From NCBI GenBank assembly GCA_021234155.1, contig JAJEKV010000239.1, positions 308,001-372,000 on the forward strand: a DNA stretch of 64,000 nt, written 5' to 3'. Positions 1 through 10,891 of the stretch are shown here, piece by piece. This DNA comes from Isoetes taiwanensis. Taxonomy: Eukaryota; Streptophyta; Lycopodiopsida; Isoetales; Isoetaceae. Below the pieces are notes generated by a model, which worked only from the letters and a program-made list of their open reading frames with translations, was not told where the DNA came from and ran no database searches. Made by a program: the position numbers and the translations under genes. The number at the start of each line of letters is the position of its first letter. Position 1 is the stretch's first letter.

Positions 1-117
1 TGCCGGTCTTGCTGTTTGATGAACTCTAACCCTAATCAATCACCGTTCGTTTAAAGAATCAATGTCGGCCGCCGGATCTAGGGCGTGATTGAACACATCA
101 AAACATTATAATATAGA
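1..117 (-). mobile_element. Helitron A, 5' terminus only (truncated by window edge)
   Basis: Read on the minus strand, this segment starts TCTATATTATAATG and runs into a GC-richer leader with CCGGCGGCC. It matches the 5' ends of the Helitrons ending at 3353 and 31573, which also start TC, have an AT-rich TATATTATAAT block and then a segment resembling CGGACGGC. The body would lie left of the window. The base after 117 should be the T of the A|T target, but CTAG of another Helitron follows instead. Seen: the TC-start motif and the shared architecture. Inferred: that it is a Helitron. Confidence 0.6.
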
Positions 118-482
118 CTAGTTATGGTTATGGTAGACTAGTTATGGTTATGGTGCCCAGCGTTGCTGGGCTAATGTTGAAAGGTTGTCAATGAACACCA
201 ATATTCAAACCACGTGATATTTAACAAACCAAGTGCTTCATTGCTCTTGTTATTATACTTTGAATGATAAAGATTTAGGATTGTATAGACGATTTATGTT
301 AATAGATTATTACTCATGCAATACAATACATGTTGAGAGGGTATAGTTGCAAAGGCATAGCTTTGTTTTTGACATATGCAATAGCTTCTTAGCCACTCTC
401 TCTAATTTCTTATAGTACGCCTTGTAGTAGGTTGCAATTGAGGAGTTCGTTTTATCTTTAATTTCTAAAGGAGTGCTTGACC

Positions 483-606
483 AGAGCTTGTATTATGTTC
501 AAAGTATCAAATTGTCTAATTCCTTACGTGTTGAGTTAAATTGAAGAGCTTGTATTACGTTTAAAGCATCAAATTGTCTAATTCCTTACGTGTTGAGTTA
601 AATTGA
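483..606. repeat. 62-bp tandem duplication
   Basis: Two head-to-tail copies (483-544 and 545-606) begin AGAGCTTGTATTA and contain CCTTACGTGTTGAG. They differ at only a few bases. The duplication lies inside Helitron B and no coding role is evident. Confidence 0.85.
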
Positions 607-2246
607 ATCTTTGACTATAAAAGAGAATGATTTGTTATTGATCTTGATCACAGCATTGAATAGATTGTGCACATTCTATTTCAAAAGTTACGTAATTTCA
701 TTAGCTTGCCATAAGTGGATGAAGAAATTTAATACTATTGGATCTAGTCCCAAATCTTGCACATTTCTAAAATGCACCCTTCCTCTGCAATTATTGCAAG
801 CTGATGTAGAAATGGATGTCACCATATTTTTCAATCACAGTTGATGTATAACTTAGATCTTCGCAGAATTACCATACTTAAGTGCAAGCTGATGTAGAAT
901 AGTTTTTTCGCAACAAACACATTTGTTTCTTCCTTCAGCTTCTTTTCTAACATAGCTATTACCAGAGCAAAAAAGTTGTATCATCAATACCGGAGCAAAA
1001 AAGTTGTCATCAATATAGATGGGAGCTTATTCGATTGGCGAATAAAAGCCAACACCATTTAAATGTAGTTGGCATTGGCAAGTCTTGACAAGACAAAGCG
1101 ATTGGACAACTATTCAATGTTCATGTCTAAAGCGGTAGTTAAATGCTTGCATTTCTAGGCCAAGATTACATTCATTAGAAGCACAAAAAAGAAGCAAGAT
1201 TGTATGTGATATATAGCCAAAACCACAGTAAAGCTCTGGCACATATTTGTCATTCCATCCATGCACTTTCATCTTGCAACATCTTGGAACTTGTATGCTC
1301 CTATGGAATCGGTAAGATCAAAGACTTTGCACGCATATCATTGAGCACTGTAAAACATGAAGGAAATAAAAGAAACACAACCTCAAGGAATATTTTTTAA
1401 GAAAGGTAAATTAAGGGAATAGAAAGAGATTATGAGGGATTCTAATTTAGGGGCATACCACGGCAATGAGAGAAAATTCTCTTCTTTTGCTCTTTTTATC
1501 TTTGCCTTTTGTTCCGTCATTGCTGTAGGTTCCAATACAATTATCATTCGAAATGGTTTGGATTGAGCGCCCCAAAACCGGCTCACCAGCCAGAAATTTT
1601 GCAAACAAAGGGTTATTATCCTTGTCAACCTGGAAAAGCATCTCCTACATACATAGACTTGTTAAAAGTAGAGTTTTCTTCAATGAGATGCTTTGGAGGC
1701 TTTGTCCTATGCTTCTACATAGGTGATTTTCCTTTGGTTGCATGCATAAAGCATATCCATAACACAATGTGTGCACGTCCCGATTAAAAAAGCGAATGTT
1801 GCAACAGGTTGGTTAATGTTAAAGTAGGACATATTCAGTTCGAAGCTCTAGGATAGAAAGAAGCAAAGGCTTGTTCTTGAAGGTTAGTGGCTGCAAATTT
1901 TAATGGACAAAATCTCAGTCTTATCCCAATGGCCCAACTTTGGAATGTCTGCTCCAAAGAGTGAAGCAATTATTAATCTGTTTTATTTATGACGATGAAC
2001 CCATTCTGATCACCATGCCAAATTTTACGTACTAAGGCATTACAAAAATTAATCTGAGCCCACCATTTGTTCCAATAAAAAACGTTGATAGCTTGAATAT
2101 TGCGCCGTGTTCACTATTAAGAAGCCACTTTGCAAAGTCTAATGCATGCATTTTAAGCCATCAAATACCTGTGTCCTTGGCAGAGGTGAACGTTCAAGGA
2201 AGGCTCTAGAAAAGCATGATTGAACTGTTGAAGCAGCATCAATACT

Positions 2247-2380
2247 GATCTCTGGCCTCCATGGCAGGTTGCATGGGTAAGCTTAGAACACGAAATTCAG
2301 GTAATCAATAATGATCTCTGGCCTTCATGGCACGTTGCAAGATTAGCTAAGCTCAGAAATACAAAATCCAGGTAATCATA
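2247..2380. repeat. About 66-bp imperfect tandem duplication
   Basis: Two copies start GATCTCTGGCC at 2247 and 2313 and share a CATGGCA-GTTGCA core and a CAGGTAATCA tail. They are internal to Helitron B and more diverged than the duplication at 483-606. Confidence 0.7.
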
Positions 2381-3365
2381 AATCTGACAACTTGCTCTAT
2401 TTTAAATCCATCCTATGCATCCCACGGCGCTCTTCATAAAGCGGGCATCAAATGGGGTGCCATCACTGAACCTAAACACAGTTGCAACTTTATGAATCAG
2501 CCAAATTTGTTTCAACATTTTAAAAAACGATTACGTGGCGATTCATGCGACTTCGATTCATTCTGTAGCGGCTTCAGCGGCGAAGATCTACCCATTTGAT
2601 ATGGCAAAACCCGGAAAATAAAGGATCATCTTTCAGCATATCCTGCTCTTTGACCTCTCATAATAGCTCATATGCTTTAAAAGCCCATTTTCTTAGCTTT
2701 GCTGGATCTCTAAACGCAATATCCGGCTTCCACGCCAAAATCCGGTATATAATCAAGACATACATGGTACACAAACATTAACAGAAATTACGACAGAGTA
2801 AGATCATTTGATGATACCTATGAGTAGCCTTTGTTTAGAACAGAACGCAGGTGACATTCCAAAGTAAAGAAAAACGGTCCCAAAACTTGATCAGCTTCCA
2901 AACTGGTGATTTTGCTTTGCCCTAAGGAGCTCCGGCACAACAGAGCATACGCAAATGCTTTTTGTGTTTTAAGAAGCTATGTCTAATCTAAGCAAGAAAA
3001 TGTGCACCTGGATTAGGAAAGAGCAGTTTCTGTTGGAGTTCCAGTGACAATGGCAAAGCTCTGTCACCATGTGAAGTGTAAAGTCCGGTTTTCTAGCCTC
3101 TACCTAGCGAAATTGATGGGCCGAAATTGATGGGAGGAAGCTTCGATGGTTGCCATATCTACGGCAAGGCATGGTCTTGGAAAACACGATTCGGCGCCTC
3201 TACCTAACCGAAATTTGGAAAACACGATAGGGAAAAAGGATTTTTAGTGTTAGAAATCACAGAAACCGTCTGATCTAAGCCACGAATGATCTCAGCCGTC
3301 CGATTTAGGGCGACATTCACAACAGACATACACTATAATTTTATTATATAGGATGTTAGTACATT

Positions 3366-5138
3366 TTGACTCGCATGTACTCAATTGCACATACAAAATC
3401 TTTTATTAACTATGATGATTTGAATGCACAGCCGAAGCTGTACGAACTTTGTGGAGCAACACCAGGGAGGAGACATTGGCATCGATTGTTCGAATACCTC
3501 AAACCTGATTGTGTAAGGAAGCTAAAGGAAAGAAACACATGTTGTGTCAAGCATGAGCAAGCGAGAGAACTTGAGGAAGGCATTTAATTCTATGAGGGCT
3601 AAGCTTCACATCAATTGTAGCTGCAATTGTGAAGTTTGTCTTGCTAACAAAAATGATGGAATTTGTGGGGCTCACAAGCATACATCTTCAGAATGTCAAG
3701 ACTCTATGGAGGAGTATGGTTTGTCCAAAAGCGGGATAGTGATGAGTGGCACAAATTAAATTGTATTACAAGTGATTGCAAGAAGCGTGGTAAGCGAGAA
3801 CATTAGCTTGTGTCCAAAAGAAACTGAAAATGACATTGAAAGTAAAGTCAATTGGCAAATATACTCTTATGTGGATGAGAAGTCTAAAAAAGGAGTCTCA
3901 AGAAGGCTCAGATTGGTGGAGAAGACAACAAATGCACCTGTAATGCTGGATGCCATGTTTGGTCACATGAAGACATTTATCCATCACAACTTTGCAGCTC
4001 TTTGGCAAAGTAAGGAATTGAGAAGATGTGTTCAAAACACGAGAGATGATTGGTGATATCGGTGGTTGACTTTGCAGAAAATTATACATTGAAGCCTTTC
4101 AAAGAGGTTCAGTCAGAACATTGGAATGCAGACCAAGTTACTATAATGGTACAGATTACCATGCTAAAGGTAAATGGCATCTTGAAGAAGACTGTTCACT
4201 TGTATATTTCGATGTGAAATCATGATACACATTTTGTACAACATGCATTTAAGCTTCATCTAAAATGGCTGAAAGAGAATGGTGGATCTCATGTACGATT
4301 ATCATATTGTGTGGTCCGATGGTTGTCTGCACAATACAAGTCCGAAGAAATTCATATTTCATTACGTGTACTATGTTGAATATGGCATTAGTTTACAATG
4401 GAACTACTTTGGTTCGGGCATGGAAAAGGTGAACATGATGGAGAGTCCGCCAAGGCCAAGCGGTACTTGACCCGAGCGATTCTACGAGAACATGGAGCAG
4501 AGATTAGAGGTGCACATGATGCTTGTGTTGTCTTGAGGAGCAAGCAATCTAATGTTAACAGTATCTTGGGAAGTGAAGGAGTCGGATATTGATAGAACCA
4601 ATGCATTGGATGTGCAACCTCTTCACGGTATTCGAAATTGCATGCTATAGCTTCTATAAGTCCAACTGACCCCACCTTAGTAATGGTGAGACCATTATCT
4701 TGCTTACGCAATGCTTGCATTAACTTTGAATGGGATGCTTGTGAGTCCATTTCATTACGTGGGAAGTGGCAATTAAAGAAGCTAGTACCCGATAAGTACT
4801 CATTGTGAAGTAGAGAATGAGGAGCTGCTGCTTTTGCAAATGAAAATGAAGAGCTAGAAGATCTAGTACAGGTAGGTGATATGTTTGCTTCTTTTGCTGC
4901 ACCAGGAAATGAAGAAAATGTGCCATACTATATCCTTCTTTGCAAGAAAACAAAATTTGTTTTGCAGGAAAATGTTATTGACGATTACAAAAATTATCAC
5001 CATACAATTGAAAAGTCATATCGTATTACTATCAAAAATTGCCTTGTTGTCACCACAAGTATAAGTTATTGGATGACAAAGAAGTTCTTGTACTGCAGTG
5101 ATGCGTTATTGGAGCAAAGTTTGCAATGCCAAAAGTAA
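3366..5138 (+). pseudogene. Transposase-like protein (SDGC / HGKG-x-DG family), frameshifted
   Basis: The gene is readable only by switching frames. In order: a cysteine-rich block near 3545-3700 (CVKHEQARELEE, then CSCNCEVC), a segment ENYTLKPFKEVQSEHW near 4075-4120 followed by QVTIMVQ, VWSDGC near 4310-4330, AQYKSEE near 4335, and NYFGSGHGKGEHDG near 4400-4445. A C-terminal part near 4876-5138 reads VGDMFASFAAPGNEENVPYY. I know this motif order from large uncharacterised transposon proteins of animals and seedless plants. The invariant Asp of SDG suggests a DDE-type nuclease, but I cannot name the superfamily. Several frameshifts and stops make it non-functional as read. It is convergent with the minus-strand Ulp1-type gene and may belong to the same mobile unit. 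No terminal inverted repeats were found. Confidence 0.6.
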
Positions 5139-5392
5139 ATCATAAGGTGAAGGGTGCTTCTGCAGCTTATGCATTGTCTACTGATGTGCATGAGATGCTA
5201 CTGGGAAGTCTGCCTGAAATGCTACATGATCTGGAATAGCTTGAACAGATTATATGTTGGACAGATTATATGTTGGAGAGAAATCTGAAAAGAGAAAAGT
5301 GCAGGAGTAACATGATTTATATTACATTGTAATTGAGTACATCAACTTATTTCAAAACATGTTTCTTGTTATTGATAACTTTACAGAATATA

Positions 5393-5725
5393 TCAACTTC
5401 TTTTATGCCTAACTATTACATCCTGTGGTGGCTGAAATCTCATAGGTATTGCATCCATTCTCCTAAGATTTCCGGAGCGCCATATAATGTTAGGACTACG
5501 TGTAGAGAGGCCTTTGCTACTTCTCTTACAATTGGAAGCCCCTCCAGACCCTCGCTTGTGTGATTGATTTCGTCTTGGCAACTGATTCCTTCCCCAAGGA
5601 TCGGGATCATAGATCTTGTGAATTGCCCAAAGTATTGTTAGCATCTCATCCACGGTGCTTACGTCTTCGATCCGTTCGACTGTTCCCATAATCGAGGCGG
5701 TGGTAAGGAATCTTGCTTCATACAT
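5393..5725 (-). CDS. Unidentified ORF, 110 residues
   Basis: Open frame on the minus strand with a hydrophilic, Arg/Ser-rich C-terminal half and no domain that I recognise. It lies downstream of the FCP1-like fragment on the same strand and could be a decayed exon of that unit. It may be a chance frame. Confidence 0.25.
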   Translation of the reverse strand: MYEARFLTTASIMGTVERIEDVSTVDEMLTILWAIHKIYDPDPWGRNQLPRRNQSHKRGSGGASNCKRSSKGLSTRSPNIIWRSGNLRRMDAIPMRFQPPQDVIVRHKRS

Positions 5726-5794
5726 TAAGCCACAAGAGAATGGTACATCCGGAACATATTACGCTTGGTCTCTAAAGTAGAAGGTGGTTCATCA

Positions 5795-5862
5795 CGGTTC
5801 AACCTACGCTCCATGTACATGTACAAGTTCCTTTTGTTACGGTTCAACCTACGCTCCATGTA
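5795..5862. repeat. Direct repeat of a 23-bp motif, 45-bp period
   Basis: CGGTTCAACCTACGCTCCAT followed by GTA occurs at 5795-5817 and again at 5840-5862. The block lies in a non-coding stretch between minus-strand gene fragments. Confidence 0.75.
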
Positions 5863-6017
5863 TAAATTCCTCTTCAATTTCATGTTCCTCAACTTCTAAT
5901 CCAATAACAAAAGTTAAAAATTATTAGCATTTTAAATCTAAAACTTCCTCAACCTTAAATATTAATAATAGATATAATTTAACAAGTACTCAAAAGAGTT
6001 ATGAAAGCAAATCAACA

Positions 6018-6610
6018 TCAAGAAAAGTTCTGATAAAAGCAGATTCGGTTTATCAAAGGCATTGTACATAGGGCCTTTATTACGATTTCATATCTTCCGT
6101 ATTCATCCACTATAGTCTTGATGATAATGTCACCATATATGTCCCAAGAGTCATCCAACTTATGCTCCTTTATGTAATGGGTAAAATCGGTGCATATTTC
6201 AACCCTACCAACCAATCAAATAAGAAGGACGGATGGTTGTCGCGTTCTATCAAAGGTGTCCATAGTGGCACACAAACATAACTTTCTTTGTTGAAAAGAG
6301 CTTTGTGCTTAGACTCAAACACACCATATTGAGTGCGGTACCGACCATTGTATTTAGGATATTCAATGACAATACTATTCATAGGTACTACTTGAGGGGT
6401 TACACCAACCTTTGAATTTGTGTAAGGAAGTCCCCAACATCTCTCTTTTCCATAAACATGTTTAAATTTTGGGATGCCATCTTCATAGAGCTTGTCCAAA
6501 ATTGATGTTATGATATCTAAGGTAAGAGTTGACCATATGGCCAAATCCCAATGAAAGGAGGCATATTGAAGCATTGCTTTCATTGTTGGGTGCAGATAGG
6601 GAAACTCCAT
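6018..6610 (-). pseudogene. FCP1/SCP-like HAD phosphatase fragment
   Basis: Two overlapping minus-strand frames join into one domain. The first contains LHPTMKAMLQYASFHWDLAIW, which resembles the RP-x-LxEFL...FDLAVWSS strand of FCP1-type HAD phosphatases. It is followed by YGKERCWG (WGxEHC-like) and FESKHKALFNKESYVCVPLW, matching the DDSxxKALxNPxNxI-P loop. The second frame supplies the C-terminal helices. The first catalytic Asp motif (DxDxT) is not visible, and the DDS acidic pair reads ES, so this copy is probably inactive. FCP1-type enzymes dephosphorylate the CTD of RNA polymerase II. It lies downstream of the Ulp1-type gene on the same strand, so it may be a separate captured gene or the last part of a composite transposon gene. 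Confidence 0.5.
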
Positions 6611-6861
6611 GTTACGTAATTATGGGCTTGTAAGAGGAAATATTCATTCACGGAGTTCTATAAAAGTAACCCGGAACACCTTGGATCTCAAATATTAGGA
6701 GTCTGTAAAAGGAAGCAAAATATAATTAACATACAGTAGCACTAGGATTGCAACCATTCATTGATTACATTATCAAGATTACATAAAGCCAAATGGCTTA
6801 GTGTTGTTTCCAATAAGAAAAAAGCCAATTGGCCTCATTTGATAAAGAGTTATGAAAGAAG

Positions 6862-7675
6862 TTAAGCACTACCATGCTTCTCTTGCGAGGTGCTAGTAGT
6901 GCCTGTTTCGATGAGATGGCTCTTATAATTAATCATAGCCTTAATGAGCACATGTCTCTGGGATCGTGCATACTCCATATCAAACCAATCAAGAGAATGA
7001 AAGAATGAAAACAAATAGTTTTGAGAATTAAATATTATATAAAAAGCAATTGTGTATATGTTATCTCACCATGCTCTTAGCTTGCACCTGGGCATCCACA
7101 AAGGCTTGCATATAAGCCATGACATAAAGACCACAAGAGGCCAGGTCACCTTGTTGTGGAACCTCAGGTCTAATTTCTTTCTGCACTGAATTCTTTACAT
7201 AAATATCAATCTTACGAGAACTGGAATTAGTCAATGCTGTAATGATATCTTTATGAAGCTGCAATAGAAAATAACATCAGAATTATGAAGCATTACTTTG
7301 AATTAATAGTGAGTGCACTTACATCATAACCATCCTCGTGTCGATTTTGCACATTCTTTAGCGAGTTAGAATAAGGATATTTGAGAAGACAAAGGGGTCT
7401 TTGCTCTGATTCTTGGCCTTATCTAAAACAATGATGACTAGTGCATGGTGCATAGGATCCTCAATCTGGATTGGAATCATAATATACTGGCATTTGCTCA
7501 ATATGATTCCCTGAAGCCCTTTTTGAACTACTGACCAATCAATTTGTACCATCGAAGTTGCATCGGATGCCGGTTTGTTAAAAGGCATTACGTAGGCTAA
7601 GAAATTCTCTGAAGGGAAGAAAAAAAATGCATCACGCCATTTGTCAGGCATAATGCTAATCAGATACCTATTCAC
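6862..7675 (-). pseudogene. Ulp1/C48-type SUMO protease domain of a transposon gene
   Basis: Exon-like pieces on the minus strand (7675-7358, about 7360-7320, 7264-7071, about 6990-6862) give the C48 peptidase layout. IMIPIQIEDPMHHALVII carries the catalytic His region. LKNVQNRHEDGYDV lies near the position of the Asp. PQQGDLASCGLYVMAYMQ carries the Gln of the oxyanion hole and the catalytic Cys. The C-terminal exon has FDMEYARSQRHVLIKAMI and stops at 6864-6862. Ulp1-type domains are common cargo or accessory genes of plant transposons. The residue usually serving as Asp appears as NS after a frameshift, so activity is doubtful. Upstream pieces of the same gene probably include 8065-8274, 9779-10177 and 10814-10891. 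Confidence 0.7.
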
Positions 7676-8064
7676 AAAGAAAGTGAGGTTAGATGTTCAG
7701 TAGTTAACCATAATGCAAAAAAAGAATCTGATCAAGTTACCTTCCAAATATATCTATATATGCATGTTGGACATGTACTCTCTCGCAAAGACCTTCCACA
7801 CAATATTTAGTCACCTTGATTAGAGGCTTTTTCTTTGGAAAGGATAGCATGGAACTATTTTCAACAAGCTCTCGGGTCTCGTAAAGTAGACTTGCATTAT
7901 TGAGAGACAAATGAATTGCAACTACAGCAGAATCTTACTTACTCTCTGTCTTTGTCATCTCGGATCGAGCACTTTCGGATGATGTTTGGCTTCTAGTCTG
8001 CTGAAGTCATCATAAAATTGTTCGGATATTACACTTTAAAAGCTTCAATTAACATAATAAATAT

Positions 8065-8274
8065 TCACCTTTTGGTTGAAGTTGTATTTTGCATGCACTC
8101 CTTCCTTTTTCTTGTGCTGCTTCTCTGTTTAACAACCTTGGTCTCCTCAACCTTGGTTTCCTCTATGTCATCAACCTTAGTGGCCTCAACCTTTGTTTCC
8201 TCAACCTTTGTTTCCTCAACCTGGTTTCCTCCCTTTGCCACATCATCCTTTTGGATCTCTTGTACCTCCACCAT
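8065..8274 (-). CDS. EETKVEE repeat segment of the Ulp1-type gene
   Basis: The minus-strand frame reads a repeated acidic-basic heptad-like unit (VEETKVEETKVEATKV) followed by a basic RSSTRKRKE patch that could act as a nuclear signal. Low-complexity linkers of this kind precede the protease domain in transposon-encoded Ulp1 proteins. It lies between the coiled-coil piece (9779-10177) and the protease domain on the same strand, so it is probably an exon of one multi-exon gene. Exon borders are not resolved. Confidence 0.4.
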   Translation of the reverse strand: MVEVQEIQKDDVAKGGNQVEETKVEETKVEATKVDDIEETKVEETKVVKQRSSTRKRKECMQNTTSTKR

Positions 8275-9119
8275 CTCTTCCTCTCCCTTAATATGGCTAT
8301 TATCCTCTATCTTTTCAATGGTTGCTGAACAAAGGCTGCTTGAGAAGATTCACCAATTTCCAACATACATAAATTAGTCACCAAAGTTAATCGGTATTGT
8401 GAATCCTAATTTTAAGTTAATAGTATACTGTTGAATCATCACTCAACGACATTTGAATTTCTTTGAAATGATGGCATTGGCTTAATAGGTTTCAAATTGG
8501 TTTCTCTCGGAAATTTGTATTGTGAAGAAAGAGCTGCGGACTCTGGAACTTTATACTGTGAAGAAAAACTTGAAGAACCTACAAAAAATGGTGTTTAATA
8601 ATTGCAGTACACACAAGCAAAAAGAAGATGCAACATACCTGCAGTATTAACTACTGCCTTCTGCTTTAACTTTTCAACCTCTGCTGCATAATCCACAAAT
8701 GTTCGAATCGGTATGCTCGTGGCTATATGGAATTCCAAGTGACATATCAAGCTCATATGACATGAAAATTAAATTCGGGGATTGTAAATCAATCAAATGT
8801 GATATTTACTTACATGTATCCGAGGACTTCCTTTGGTACCTCAAGCTCTTCCTCAAAAGACTTTACAAGGTTTACTGGTGATGCCCATGTAGAAGTATTT
8901 CCCAAATCCTCGACCTTGTCCAAATCCAACACCTTGGAAGAAAGTGTTGTTGGCTTCTTTGCTGTCATCTACAATAAAAGTAGTAAAAAAGACTTGAGAT
9001 AAGAAAAGGAATATGCATGATTAACAAGACTACAATATCATACCCTTTTTCTGGTTTCCTTATGCTACCAAAATCACTGCATCGGTCAAACATTGAGTAT
9101 ATCGGATCATCAGCTAAGA

Positions 9120-9330
9120 AATGTATTCTCAATGTACTCTACAAATCTGATCAATGAAAAAAATTAACCGACAATGTACTCCAATGTATCCATCGATAAT
9201 GTACTACGATTTATCATGTAAATGTACCCAATGTCTTGTTGAAATGTCTTGAATGTACTCTGAAATGCATTGTTCGAAGTACAATCAATGTAACAAAGCT
9301 AGCTGATATTGTACTACGCCTTGCGATGAG
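9120..9330. repeat. Cluster of AATGTACT-type short repeats
   Basis: At least seven copies of AATGTAC or close variants (AATGTACTCC, AATGTACTAC, AATGTACCC) are packed into about 200 bp in both orientations. It lies between coding pieces of the minus-strand gene and may be a subterminal repeat block from a lost or inserted element. Confidence 0.5.
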
Positions 9331-9778
9331 TCATGAAGTATTCAATAATAACTCAAAATGTAATTTTGGCGGCAACAATAGCAATGTATCGTCAATTGCT
9401 ACACTATCTGAGTTCTCAATAACAAGTAATTAGCTACCTACATTCTTGGTGATGATGAGCACATGAAATTAAAAACTCTCATCTTTAAAAATAAGTAGTC
9501 TATTTGGCCCAGATTATACATGGTGAACCCACATTATCTAACTACAAAAACTATGTATCTAAATACTCAATGTAAATGCAAGCCTAAAACCTTCATGCAA
9601 AAAGAATCTAACTATTAAAATAAGAAAAGAAATTGTAAATTAAATGTACATCTACTAACCTTTTGTTGCAAAGCGGTCCAAGTGCTACTGAGGGCAAATT
9701 ACTATTCCATGAGCGGTCGGGATCAACACATGAAATCTTTTGTGCTAGCAAGATAGGATATACCGGAGACAATAAGGG

Positions 9779-10177
9779 TTAATGCGTGGGGTGCCGAACC
9801 TTTGGATTCACACCAAAAGATTGCTCACAATATGTACATGAAGAAAAAGGCTGAACAATAATCTGATCTGCAAGAATTGTAGACTGGAGAGGAGGGGGCT
9901 GTAAAGTAAGGATCGAGGAATGTTCTAAAAATTCCCTGAGTTCCATAATTTTTTTGTCTCCTGCCTCAGCTGAGCTCATATCAACAGATGTAGCTTCAAT
10001 CTTTGCATCTACATGTTTCAATTCGGTAAGATTCATGTCAATATGTTTCTGGAGCTCAGCCTGATCCTGCATTCTTGATTCCTTTTGCTCGATAGCATCC
10101 TCAACTTTCCATTTTAGGTGCTGAAATCTTATGGCACTTTTCGGATGTTTGGTCAGTTTTGATTGTTGATCCTCCAA
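9779..10177 (-). CDS. Coiled-coil segment, probably upstream part of the Ulp1-type gene
   Basis: Open frame of 132 residues rich in Glu, Lys and Gln. Heptad-like spacing (for example VEDAIEQKESRMQDQAELQK) predicts a coiled coil over about residues 20-80. Upstream on the same strand, more coding text continues in shifted frames (EWYEFAFGRKDVMNHYVPP near 10600). No enzymatic motif is present. I place it in the same gene as the Ulp1 domain because of strand, order and spacing. It could also be a separate small gene. Confidence 0.4.
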   Translation of the reverse strand: MEDQQSKLTKHPKSAIRFQHLKWKVEDAIEQKESRMQDQAELQKHIDMNLTELKHVDAKIEATSVDMSSAEAGDKKIMELREFLEHSSILTLQPPPLQSTILADQIIVQPFSSCTYCEQSFGVNPKVRHPTH

Positions 10178-10813
10178 TTTGCCATTTTTGCTTCAACATT
10201 CCTCTCGCTTCTGGACCAACCTGATATAAAACGCTCTCTCCCCTTCCTTGTGCTTCAATGTATCAAGGATCTCTTGCCTTCTTTCCTTTAACTTTCGGTT
10301 AATTTCTTGCTTAAAGATGTTTTCACAATAGATCTGTTTGTCTAAGAAGTTCTTGAAAACTTCTAATTGCTCCTTTGTATAACTCTCTTAGCTGAAGTTC
10401 TTGGGGCTTTTGCATTTGCATTGCTAGATTTCTTTGTCACCACCTCACTAGATAGATCCGAATCCTTTTGCTTTGATCGGCCCATGCTTTGACATCTTCG
10501 GTCCTTACGCACCTTTCGGATGCAATGCAAATGCCCCTTGAAGTCTGAGGAGGGACATAGTGATTCATAACATCTTTTCTTCCAAAAGCAAACTCATACC
10601 ATTTGCGAAATTCTTACGTCCACTTCATATCAATTTGGTCATCCTTATAGCCATACCGCTTGGTGCTTCATCACCCCATATCTCTCTTACCATAGCATCA
10701 TCTTTGCTTGCGTAAACATCACAAAAATTCAGGTTATGCGAGTACGTCTTACGAAAACACGGTATCATCGGGGAGGTAAAATTTCCCTTTTGGCATGCGA
10801 ACTTGAAGCTTTC

Positions 10814-10891
10814 TTATTTCTTTGGAGGCTTTCCGGTCCTTGGAGACTTTCTTGAACCCTTGATTGGTGTCTTCTTTGGGGTCTTTGCCAT
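10814..10891 (-). CDS. Short basic N-terminal peptide (MAKTPKKTP...), likely exon 1 of the Ulp1-type gene
   Basis: An ATG at 10891-10889 opens a 25-codon frame MAKTPKKTPIKGSRKSPRTG ending in PPKK before TAA at 10816-10814. A one-base shift continues into EIRKLQVRMPKGKFYLP. The Lys/Pro-rich composition resembles histone tails and nuclear-localisation sequences. It is the furthest upstream coding-looking piece on this strand, so I take it as the N-terminus of the transposon-encoded protein. The link to downstream pieces is inferred. Confidence 0.35.
   Translation of the reverse strand: MAKTPKKTPIKGSRKSPRTGKPPKK

Larger units (their letters stand above)
118..3353 (-). mobile_element. Helitron B (minus strand), about 3.2 kb, non-autonomous
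   Basis: The left edge is the 3' terminus on the minus strand: a hairpin at 155-171 (GCCCAG...CTGGGC) followed by a short spacer and CTAG. The right edge is the 5' terminus, reading TCCTATATAATAAAATTATA on the minus strand, and is followed by T at 3354, as expected for insertion between A and T. The last 20 bp of the 3' end are duplicated in tandem, so CTAG occurs at both 118-121 and 138-141. I see no Rep/helicase coding inside. The interior is AT-rich with short ORFs of no recognisable product, so it is non-autonomous. It abuts Helitron A. Confidence 0.7.

Noticed and set aside
3140-3360. Terminal inverted repeat of a cut-and-paste transposon at 3350
   Set aside because: The sequence is fully explained as the 5' end of Helitron B. 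No inverse copy was found further right.
8018-8377. 119-codon plus-strand frame rich in Ser and Leu
   Set aside because: It is the reverse reading of the EETKVEE repeat on the minus strand, which explains its periodic composition.
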